64,000 bases of DNA from Plantago ovata (lineage: Eukaryota > Streptophyta > Magnoliopsida > Lamiales > Plantaginaceae). Position 1 is the first letter of the stretch. Every line of letters begins with the position of its first letter. The notes below the pieces were generated by a model, which did no database searches, had not been told where the DNA came from, and saw nothing but the letters and a program-made list of their open reading frames with translations. Location of the stretch: positions 113,327,397 through 113,391,396 of the forward strand of contig CM051456.1 in assembly GCA_028274465.1 (NCBI GenBank), given 5' to 3'. The translations under genes and the position numbers were made by a program. Positions 49,931 to 60,561 of this stretch are shown one piece after another.

Positions 49931-50899
49931 AGGGGCGAGCCCACTGAGGCACAAGGGGCAGCCACGACGGCTTTCCTGCGAATTTACTATTATGCCGGTG
50001 ATATTTAATTTATTAATAAAAAAATTTATATTTTCCAATTCTAAATCGATACAATAGTAGTAGTAGTACAGAGAAGAAGAGAATGATATGTAAAAATAAA
50101 AAGATATCAGAATCTCGCTCGCAATTCGCAATCACAAACTTCTCATAAACGTTGGTGTTAGACGTTGTTCGTAGATTCGATTGGATGGAAACTTTGCAAC
50201 TTCAAATAGCAAGAAGTATCAATTGGTCAGAAATCCCTAAATTTGATGATGATAGTTTGATTACACTTGATTGCAAATTCCGATCTAAATCCTGAACTAC
50301 TACCGTAACAATTTCTTAGCTGAGTGAACATGAGAAAAACAAAATTATTTCCTCAATTACTTGGGTAGGTGAACTACTACGGTAGAAATTAGAACTGTTG
50401 AGTGTTGAGGGTGGACTGAAATTGCAGTAAAGAAGAAGCAATTGGGATGAGAGACTTGAGATAAAGTTTGAAAACATTGACTAAATTTTTAATGCCTAGA
50501 TATAAAAGTTTAGGGGAATCAATGAATTGGAATAGTTGACACTCATTTATTCATAGCCTCTTGCTAACAAGTTGACATACTAGAAATACTAGAAATGGGG
50601 TGGTCAAGGTTTATTATGTACGTAACAATTACATGTACTTGGGTGAAATGCACATTCTGAAAATTTTGGTAGTGGGTTATAGTGTTGTTGTATAATTGTA
50701 TCTATTTCTTATGGGGTGCAATCCTTTTGCATGGTCATTTTCTTGTAACCATATGATATCAATAAAATTTTGCCGCTTTTTAAAAAAAATAATTATAGAA
50801 TAAAATTTTAAGTTTTTGTAAGACACTTTATATTCTGAAATTGTATATGTTAGTCTATATAAATCTTGCTCCCCCGACCTAATTTTCTGCGTTCGCCAC
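49931..50899. mobile_element. Non-autonomous hAT-like transposon (about 970 bp)
   Basis: The left end (C)AGGGGCGAGCCCACTG and the right end CTGCGTTCGCCAC(GG) are imperfect inverted repeats of the CAGGGGCG type. Flanking GGCCACCC (49923-49930) and GGTCACCC (50900-50907) look like an 8-bp target duplication with one difference. The G/C-rich ends around an AT-rich, non-coding interior fit a hAT deletion derivative. Confidence 0.6.
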
Positions 50900-50907
50900 G
50901 GTCACCC

Positions 50908-52188
50908 TTATAACTCCTATTGACATTGATATTAATGACAACTATTATTTTATTATTTTATTATTTCTTAGGTTAGTGATATAGTTAGAGTATAAATTAT
51001 TAATGTCAAAGCAATTTACGCAATTTAAAAAATGATTAGTGTTTATAAGATATCGATAAATTGTGTAACTACTAATTATTTCACAATTTATGTGTTGAAT
51101 CATTCAACACATATAAATATAAATTGTGGAATTGATCAGTGAACAAATATAAATATGATACTTTTGTTTTAATTAAGACACAATTTTCTAAATCAATAAT
51201 AAATATTTTGATGGATATGATAACATTACCATTTACCACTCTAAAAAACAAAAAGTAAACTTTTGTGGGAGACTATCTAGAGGTAACTTAAAAATAAATC
51301 GTGTCATATTGTTATGAAAAATATAAATATTGTTAAACCAAACGTTTATATTGATAATAAAAATATAATATTTTTTTTGATAAAAAGTCATGTGCACTTA
51401 ATTAAAATACCTTGTATTTTCGAGAATAACTCTTATATATTTGCCGATTTATTTTTATCTTTGCGTACTGTATCTTAAACCCAAAGGAAAAAGAATAAAA
51501 ATGATAAGTTCAGACGAAACACTGTACGTGGAGAAAAATGACATACTACTACTTTGGAGTATGGAGTATTACTACATTTTTAATAGGAAGAGCTACTAGG
51601 TCCCCAATTTGAGCAGAAGAATCTGGCTAAGTTATGTCTCCATGTATATAAATTGTACCAATACTACTACTAGTTGCATAGAGTATCGGGGCCGTTACAT
51701 GCCGGAAAATCAGGTTCAATCATTGAATGAATTGAATTAATATTTCATCATCATTAACCGGGCAGTATAGAGTATAGACTTGCGAGTTGCGCGACCCATC
51801 ACTTACAAGTTACAACTGAACTTGGCCAGTTGGCCCCCTCCACTCATCTATAGTCTTTCTTTCTTTTTTTTTTTTTTTTTTTTTTAGAAATACTCATCTA
51901 TTGTCATCTACCCGAATTAAAATGGATCTCGTCTTCACTCAGAGTTAAAGTTTAACCGGATCAACTTAGAACGTACAGATATACTTCCATATTTAAATGT
52001 AATTGGATTAATAGAGTTAACTAACTTTCGACTCGATTAAGTTGTCATGTTGAACCACTGTATATCAAAATAGTTACTGAATTATATTAACAAACAGTTA
52101 TAAGTTGGTGCAGTGGAATTGAGCTGGAGTTGATAAATAAAGGTGTCTCTTGATTTTATAAATTTATGTTTTTTTCCCCTTGAATTCT
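50908..52188. other. AT-rich intergenic DNA
   Basis: Contains a poly(T) run at about 51862-51885 and an isolated GGGGCCGTTACATG word near 51690 like the LTR 3' ends elsewhere in the window. No gene seen. Confidence 0.4.
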
Positions 52189-52395
52189 TGTAACGGCCCA
52201 ATCACGATAGAATAAGAGTTGAACACGACTTTTTAGGGTAGCGCAGTTACTCCGAACTGCTCTTTGGATGATACGTTGGCTCTTTAGGCCAACACATGTA
52301 CTTTCTTGTGCACTCTATACTCGTGCGTAACAAGTACCAAGAGAATTCTTTAACTCTAGAGTTCTTATGAATGTAACGAAAGAAAAGTTCACCTT
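52189..52395 (-). mobile_element. Cassandra-like TRIM LTR fragment, copy 2
   Basis: On the minus strand it ends TTGGGCCGTTACA. Internally it has GAACTCTAGAGTTAAAG and GCAGTTCGGAGTAACTGCGC, matching the layout of copies 1 and 3. Confidence 0.5.
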
Positions 52396-52835
52396 GTTAT
52401 TATGAGTAGCTTTCTGACTTTCTCAATCATTTTAAACTCTTTGAAACATTAGGATATTACGGTTTTTTATTCAAGTTTTTATCGATATTAATTTGAGAGT
52501 AATTTTAATTTAAAAAACCCATTGAACAAGTAAAATACGAGGTAAAATATATAAGTATAAAGTTAAAACCGTCCAAGGAATGGGGGAATTGTTGTTTTTG
52601 TACACACATTCACGGACCAAGATAGTGAGTGATAATTTAATTTGGTTCGCCTAATTGCCGAAAGAGCCCTTTGAGTGATTCCACCACCATTTTAAATAGC
52701 AAAGGCATTTCATATCCCATGTGCATCGATTCTCAAGCCTCAATCAAACATTATACTACCATATATACCACTCCATTCACAAACACAACCATAAAATAAA
52801 CACAACACAAACAACTCTCAATCATATCAATCAAA

Positions 52836-53180
52836 ATGATGAAGGATCCTTTTTGCGTCCCTAGGTTCAGAGCCTCCGGCAGGACCGACCGCAAGTCTCT
52901 TCTCGATCGCCTCCGCGTAGCCGTTTTCCGTCTCATCATGCTATCGGCTTTCTCCGACTCCAAGGGTGGTGCCACCAAGCTCTACTCCAAAGACATCCGC
53001 CGGTCCACGGATCATTGTTATAACTACCCGAAAAACAATGATCCGCAGCATAGCGAAGCGGTCGCGGATTGTATTGAGTTCATTAAGAGGTCTGCCACCG
53101 GAAACCGCAACTCCATGGCTAGTCATTACTCCGGTGATTCATCGGCTCCGCAGGTTGTCGTTCCTTTGCCAATCATGTGA
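52836..53180 (+). CDS. Small basic plant protein of unknown function (114 aa, single exon)
   Basis: The frame starts at the first of two tandem ATGs (AAAATGATGAAG) and ends at TGA 53178-53180. A TATA-like TTTTAAATAGC lies about 145 bp upstream. The N-terminal third is basic (FRASGRTDRKSLLDRLRVAV, then FRLIMLSAF), possibly an amphipathic helix of the kind found in several families of small plant proteins. The C-terminal half has a patch with Cys and acidic residues (EAVADCIEFIKRSA) and ends in VVVPLPIM. No signal peptide or transmembrane segment is clear. Base composition is much more GC-rich than the surroundings, as in a real gene. I do not recognise the family; it is not a shadow of another gene. 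Confidence 0.75.
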   Translation: MMKDPFCVPRFRASGRTDRKSLLDRLRVAVFRLIMLSAFSDSKGGATKLYSKDIRRSTDHCYNYPKNNDPQHSEAVADCIEFIKRSATGNRNSMASHYSGDSSAPQVVVPLPIM

Positions 53181-54029
53181 ATGGATATATATATGTTTTA
53201 AATATATAGGATTTATGTAGTTCTTTACGTTATCATTATTTTGAGTCTTTGACTAGCTAGGGTACATACTAGTCCAAAATGTACATGGTACATTTGAATG
53301 GACTTACATGGATTGTAAATTAGTTTGGTGATGATCTTTAAATTGTGATGTATATGTTCTTGTTAGTAGTTGATTTCCTCAAACGAATATTAATGTTCTA
53401 GTTTTTTGCTTAATAATTATCACAAATTCTAGTTTACGCAAGCTAATTTAATTGGTTGACCAAGTATTTGATTTTGATTTACCAGGGTCCTACTCCTACA
53501 TCATATTAACTATATACTCAATGACCTGTTGATACTTGATGAAAAATGGAAGAATAAATAAGTGACCGAAATGTGCACATCTTGTAAATAATTTTATAGA
53601 AATGTATTACAATATGGTTGATACAAAATGAAGGTATTATTATTCTATGAAAAATATTCTCGTATCATCATGTTCCACCATTACCTGTACAAATTATAAG
53701 TACAATTTGTGTTAGTGTAAAAATCATAATTTTAAAACCAAATTAACTAAAATCAATATATGTCATCCGAAAAAGTGAACCATATTACCTCACAACTTAT
53801 CAAAGACTTCTTTGAAGACTACGCTTTGTTGTAGTATCACATGTATTGCCATCATTGTCACAAATTAAGACTTTGAGCCCCTTCACTTTGATAGTAAATA
53901 TAGTGTTGTCCATGGCTGAAAACATTAGTGGGCAAATAGAGTCCTACGTTTGATATTGACCGTCCTGGGCTTGTGGTAACGGTCATTGGGAAGCAAATAA
54001 AAACATAAAATTGTTATCTTCTCTCGAAC
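53181..54029. other. 3' flank and intergenic DNA
   Basis: AT-rich, with the 3' untranslated region of the small gene first. No other feature seen. Confidence 0.4.
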
Positions 54030-54335
54030 TATACGTATTGGAGAGGCTCATTGACGCGGCAGAATTCTAGAAGAATGTCCCTTCGCGGGCCCTTGAGGGG
54101 GAACGCGAGAAGCAAAAGCAGAAAGCTAGGTGCCACCAGACAGACAATCGTGAAAAAGGGAAGGACAACCGTGCCAATAAACCAAAGGCATATGGTTACT
54201 TGACCCAGAATTTGTCTTGAGAGGAGATCTTAAAGAAAGCAGGGGACGAGGCCTTTTTCATGTGGCCAACAAAGACAAGAACATTCCAGATGGGAAAAGA
54301 CCGCCGTGTTATGAATACACAACTTGCTTGCTTAT
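54030..54335 (+). pseudogene. Ty3-gypsy gag fragment
   Basis: The plus-strand frame reads EREKQKQKARCHQ, KGKDNRANKPKAYGYLTQNLS, a stop, then EEILKKAGDEAFFMWPTKT and KDRR. This resembles the linker before the gag zinc knuckle of plant Ty3-gypsy elements. In-frame stops show it is dead. It ends within about 35 bp of the CPS stop codon. Confidence 0.55.
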
Positions 54336-54367
54336 AAAAACTGGTCATTAAGTTGAGATAATTTCAC

Positions 54368-57300
54368 TCATATAATCGGATTAAACAGTACTTTATCCAT
54401 ATGCATTTGGATGGCCTCAGCATCGTTATATGACACATAGTAAAATGCTTTTGCAACCTGTAGAAATGATTGTTTCATATTCTTCTTCATGCTTCCAGGT
54501 GATGATGATTCATCACTAAGAACTAACTGTACCAGTTCTTGCATGTCTTCATCCACATTGGTATAGTAAATTCTGTTCTTTGAGAGGGCACCACAAATTC
54601 TGTTTATGAGCCTGGAAAGAATCTCGTACTCATAGTTTGACAGTATCTCCTCTAAAATATGACCGGAGCAAATGTTTAATGTCGTTGCCAGGAGCTCTCC
54701 GTCTTCTACTTTTCCTTGGCGTAGTTTGCTTAACCATATGCGCCACTGTTGGCCACAAACAGAATTTTATAAGTTGTGCTCAAAGTTATGTTTTGGCTGA
54801 TCAAAATGATTTTGCTGCATTTGGAATTGGAAACTTACTCTATTCTTAAGCTGATGGCTAATTTGTCTGTCAAGGCTTTCCAGGAGTTCGCGTAGAGCGC
54901 TGACAAGTCCCTGATCTTCACTAGTATCAAGAAAACACTAATTAATAAATATTAAATGTAAACTAATTTTTAAGCTGATGGCTGATCTGTTCCACTCCTC
55001 TCTACGAGTTCAAACGTTTCGATCAGACAGAACTCTTTCAAGATGATTACCTGTTTGTTCCTCCTGTGAAATATCCTTCGAACAGTGCTACAAGTTCATC
55101 TTTCTGACTGAGAGATGTACTTTCTCTTCTGAAAAATGATGCAATCATCTTAGAAATAATTTGAGATTTGGACCATGTGGTCCTCTCAATCGACCTCTCT
55201 GGTTCAAATATACTTGCAGCTGCCAAAAAGTAAGCAAGGTGGAGGTCGTTTCTATCCACGCCAAATTCTTGAATATTGAAGTTATCATACCATCTGCTCA
55301 TGTAAATTGTAACAAATACGTCTATTAGTAATTTTACATTGAGAATTGTGAAATAAGTAAGTTTTTGCGATAGCTTTGGTTACATACTCTTGCATGTACG
55401 CCCACTCAACTTGATGTTGTCGTTGGCATTCATTGAAATCTAAAATGGCCAGGTTAAGATAAGCATTATTACTGATATCAGGCATCCTGCATGTACGTCA
55501 GAGAAATGGTGTATCAAATTAAGCATAACACATTTCTATAAGAGAGTATGTATCAAATTAAGCATAACACATTTCCATTTTAATTCATGAATAGAAGTAT
55601 GAATCTGACGTTTCATGTTAACAAAGCCATCCGTCCCCATATATGTTAAGTAACAAAAATATAAGAGAGTATATGTATATATCTGTTGAAGAGTAACCTG
55701 TACCAAGCCTTGCCATTCCATACATCCGTAGCACCACCATAATGATCTAGGTAGAATCTTGTCTCAACGCGAGGTAGGAAAGAATACCAGGGCATCTCCA
55801 AACCATGTTGTATCTGAGTTGTATTTTTAGATGCTATTTAGGCCTAAAGAAATTTTAATAAACAGATACTAGCATAATGCAATTTTCAGTTTCTTCCATC
55901 TCCTCTGAAACCTCAAATGCCACACATATCACATTATCACATCTCCTAGTTTAACTAGCAGTCAGAAGAGTACTACAACTAGCTGTATTAACTCATTGAC
56001 TGACGAATGCACCTATGATCAACAACCTCTTGTTCCTCTCATGATCTTAGAACTATTTCGCACCAGTTGGCCTATTAAGTTACCAGTGTTAGACGCTAAA
56101 CAGCATGGTTTCATCAAGTCGAAACATGTTCTGTAACCAATACTATACTGGGGGGAGTGGACTGATCTCGAGAGAAAATATTTTAGTTCAAAGATAAATT
56201 TGAATGGATATAATTCTTCGTAAATGGTATAAATAACCTCATTTGCCAAGTTCTTGGATACAACCCACTTATCAACAAGTTGGTTGCTGGCGAGTTTTTG
56301 TTGTAAGAACGAGTAAGAGAAATCCCTAGCTTCATCAAGAATCTCTTCTCCAGGAAATTGCAACTGAGAAGCTCGGTAAAGATTGAAAATTGGACTTGCC
56401 GAGTCAACCATCTCACCACAAAAGCATGTAAACGTATCCTCCGACTTGAATTTCCTAAACACATCTGTTGCAAAATACCATGATCGACTCAGTTCATGTC
56501 AGATATAACATGAATTAATTAAAAAGCTCTGTACCATAATCTATATGGTATCATACAACGTAATACTATACAACTACAAGGATATAACACTTTTAACACA
56601 CTTGGGTTAAGATCATATCCATGCAATCTGAGAAGCCTAAAGCCCATGGATGTATCATCAATATCACTAAATGCTGAATCTCGCCCACTGAAAACACCTT
56701 CTTCAGTCCAAAATCTGCATTGAATGCAGGCCTGGTTAAATAGTTACAAATTACAAAATACACATGTAAAATATCGTGTACCTATGGACATGACTTAAGC
56801 AATCATCGATTTCTGATTCAAAATATCTTGAAATTCCTAGGCGTTGTAGCCTGTCAACTGCCCAAAGTCGTGAAAAAATGTCCACTGGATAAGTATGAGG
56901 TGCTGCATAGGGGTGTATATATATACAAGATGAATTATAATTTGTTTGATATATATATGTAAATGGAGGCGATAAAAGTTTTGTTGTATCAAGTAATTAA
57001 ATATGTACCTCCTCCATTGAACTTCTGAATAATGTTGTCGATAAATTTCAAGCACCTGTCATTTTTTGTCTCTATAAATGCAAAGGCAGTTGAAGATGGT
57101 GATGTGAGGAATGAGCCATCTTTTGATTGTAGTTTTCGGAGCTTATGCCAGTCCAGGTCTTCAAGTCCTTCCAAACTGTAGAGTAAAGTTGTTCTCACTT
57201 GGTGCATCAGCTCTTTGGGGATCCTGTGAAGTCCTAACATAAATGATCAGACAAATGTACGTTGACGAACAAATTAATGGTGACTGAGGGGTGTACAATT

Positions 57301-59059
57301 AATTAGACTAAAATTTTGTTTCATTTAAGTCCATGTCTATGATGAACTTCCCTGTCTGGAAGTCCATGCACACGAGCGAGCAAAACAAATTACATATGCA
57401 GAGTCAATCAAGTCTCCTTACTCGTTAACATTGTCTGAGAGACGATAATTTAGTCGAATGGAAAACTTTTAACTAAATCAAGTTACCTTTTCAGTTTCTC
57501 ATTTCTTGCGGCATAAATGGCTCTTATGACAGAATCATCGTAAGGAAGGTCAATGCCCAAGTTTTTAGCTCTTTGTAGAAGAGCAGGAAATGCAACTTCA
57601 AATCCACAGTTCATGTGCTCAGGTTTTACATTTCTAAGTTGATGCAAATGTTCTCTTATGAATGATATTCCTGTATTAGAACAAATTATAAATACATAAA
57701 CTAACACAACCAATAATATAAAGGGAATTAATTTTTAAAAAATCAATAAAGCCCTGTATATATTTGATTACTTGAAATTTCAAAACTGACCTTTTCTGCT
57801 CTTATCAAGATGAACATTCCATGATCTCAGGGCAACCACACATGCTAGCGTATTCATTAGCCTATCACTAGCACAAAAGAAATGCTTGTCACCCCATGAT
57901 CCATCAGGGAGTTGATTTCGCGCAACCCAGTCAAGACTGGAAGCAAATTGAGGAGAATCTTGCCTGTGAATATCCTTGATAAGAGCGATCCATGCTGTAT
58001 CATACGGGGACACACTTATTCGGCCATCGCCTATTGTACTCAACATGCTTTTAATGAAAGAGATATAATCATCTCTAGTGAAGGTCACCTTAATTAAACA
58101 AAACATAGTCAGAAATGGCATATAGGGGCTACTCAACAGAAATATTTAAACAGATTATTTACATACTCCTTCGAGATGTTCTCCAGGCAAACAATAACCA
58201 TCCAGGCATAGTTCAGATCCAATATTGTTATATGCTGCAGGTATATAAACTTATGATCTATATGACCTCCAAGTCCTTGAAACAAATGAAATAGGATTTA
58301 AGATCGAACTAGCTAGCTACGCTCACCTGATCTACAGTTACTGAGAATTGGTATGTTCTTGGAAGCATATTCATGTATGGATAATCTTTTGCTCCTGTAC
58401 CGTGATACTGTACCTAAGGTTTCATAATATGCAGAAGGCGAAAGTCAAGTCTCAAGATTGATACATACTGATGAATTCATTGAAACAAATTGATCATGAG
58501 CTTAATCAATATACAGAACAACACTATGTATCTGATTTACTTATTAAATTAAATTAAATGAGGAATCATTATTGATCCTCGCTTTGCCACTAAAAAATCC
58601 TTGCATAATTGGTTAAACTTTAGGGTGCAGCGATTTTCCTCATAAAAATTGATTTTCTTACTTTTATAATAGAGTGCAAATCTCACATATTTTAAAGTTC
58701 AAGAGACAAATCATACATGTCCAAACTTTCGTAACTCACACGTTTGAGGATCATTTTAATTTACTCCCAACTGCAAGAGCTCTAGGACTAGGAGACGTGA
58801 CAAATTAACTAAGATTCCATACTATTTTTAATATTTTTTTTAATTTTGTGACCTCAAAATAAATACTAATTAAAAAAGATCTTGAGGGGAATATGTAAAG
58901 ATGGAGTATGTTCTTAAGACGGGGAGTATTACGGAGTATTAATTGCTTACTGATGATAAACCTCCGGCATCCTTCCCGCCAGCGATAATGACCACGTTGC
59001 GGTTTTTCAGGTGACTGAAACGATTTGGCATGATACAGTATGCTGAAAGAAGATTTCAT
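54368..59059 (-). CDS. CPS: Class II diterpene cyclase, copalyl diphosphate synthase type (14 exons, 779 aa)
   Basis: Plastidial enzyme that protonates and cyclises geranylgeranyl diphosphate to a copalyl diphosphate. Exons: 59059-58951, 58413-58327, 58234-58167, 58088-57791, 57670-57487, 57223-57009, 56902-56782, 56714-56602, 56464-56238, 55813-55698, 55486-55388, 55293-55051, 54920-54839, 54745-54368; 2340 nt with compatible phases and GT/AG borders. The N-terminus ([15 protein letters not shown]) is Ser/basic-rich and fits a transit peptide. Family blocks follow in order: [74 protein letters not shown], the catalytic acid motif DIDD (378-381), [22 protein letters not shown]. The class I DDxxD motif is absent, as expected. 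Positions equivalent to the ent-CPS His/Asn dyad are Tyr264 and His323, so this is probably not the gibberellin enzyme. It is divergent from the kaurene synthase-like gene at 60562. Confidence 0.94.
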
Positions 59060-60561
59060 TATTACCAATTAATAACACTTAGTATTTAGTTACTCCATAT
59101 TATATGCTAACTGAGTCATAGGATAAAATTAATCGATGGAGCTATATATATGATGAAAGGCGAAAAGCTCTCCTTTTCGTCTGAAAATCCATTAAATTCA
59201 ATTATGTTAAGTTATTTAGTTTATCTGAAAACTCAATAATTTAAGTTCTATTTTGTTCAGTTTACAGTTCAATTTTGTTCAATCAATTATGTTCAATTTC
59301 GTTCAGTTCTGTTCACACGTAAAAAAGACACTTTCAAAGTCCTCCTAGTCCCAATTTGCAGTTGTTGTAATTCCTTCGTCCTGACTTAAATTTAACATTT
59401 TATTTTGTTGATTTTTATAAAATCCAATTTGATTTTAAATTATTTTCAAATCACAACTACTAAACTGAAAGGTCACAAGTGGTGAGCAACGCGTGTGTTA
59501 AACCACTAGTGATAAAAGATGAATTGATAGTTATAGTTATAATATGTGCCTATCAGGTTTGTTACATTAGCTAGTGAAAGTTTGTTATTTTTTGTACATA
59601 TTATTAGTTTGTAATCTAGCTGATTTACACTTTACAAGTCTACACAAATGGATAACAACAGCGGACTCATAATTTGAGGTTTTGGGGCGAAATATGAAAA
59701 ATTGTAAATTTTACCTATAAAAAATTTGAAAAATCATAAATACTACATATAAAAGGATTTTAAGGTGTTATTCGTTCAACTTCATTTTCTAACGAATTAC
59801 TTAGGTGGATTGAAAACGTTTTGTATCGAGTTCTTTACAAGCATGGTATAAAAGGATTTTAAGGTGTTATTCGTCCGACTTAATTTTCTAACGAATTAAT
59901 TAGTTCTAGTTGTTTTTATTGATAATGTTTAGGTTAGAGGAGTACGTATGTAATCATCAAAATTAAAGAAGTCTTGATCGGAGAGCATAGTAGTTGAATA
60001 TAAGTTTGGATATTTATACAAACTTTATTATATCTTGGACAAAGAAGTTCTTACCTGAACTCCACTTAATCAAGATGCAGCTGAAGTATTCTATAGCTAG
60101 AAGATTAAGAACGTGCTTAAAGACCGGCTATCAAGTTACATATACAACTTGGTGTCTTTTACGTGTAGAAAAAGACCACAAGTTAGATAAGATATATTTT
60201 CAGATAATTAACAACTAGATATATTTGTATCCAACCATAACATAAAGAAGTCGTGTGGAGGAAAAACTGCAATTTTTGTCCTTTATGTTTGCCTCTTGGC
60301 ACATGTAGTTTAAGGTATGTTTTTCCGTGCCTGTTTTAGTCCAATGTTTCAAACTCATGGCAATTGTAGTCCAAAGTTTCAAATTTGTGCTAATAACTAC
60401 TCCATATTATGTTAACTGAGTCACATGAGAAAACACACTAACACACGGTTCAATTATATGCACATTCATGTCCAACATGAATCATGCATGGTCGATTAAC
60501 ATTGGCACACACAACTCATTTTGCTGGTGTACGTAGTCTGAATTGAAGGAAGATTTGCAGC
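59060..60561. promoter_or_regulatory. Bidirectional intergenic region between CPS and the kaurene synthase-like gene
   Basis: About 1.5 kb separates the two ATGs. A block ACTCCATATTAT...TAACTGAGTCA occurs at about 59093-59118 and again at about 60399-60423 in the same orientation; each ends in the bZIP-type core TGAGTCA. A separate direct duplication (59749-59801 and 59848-59900) lies in the middle. Part of a Stowaway family 2 element is present near 59366-59450. No third gene is visible. Confidence 0.6.
59143..59151 (-). promoter_or_regulatory. TATA box of the CPS gene
   Basis: On the minus strand ATATATATAG lies about 85-90 bp before the ATG at 59059, a plausible core promoter. Confidence 0.55.

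Noticed and set aside
49910-50131. 73-residue minus-strand frame
   Set aside because: Lies across the left end of the hAT-like element; no coding character.
57224-57240. Earlier acceptor for CPS exon 6 (after TTAG at about 57235)
   Set aside because: It would break the reading frame; the acceptor CACAG/GATCCC restores the conserved LKRIPKEL.
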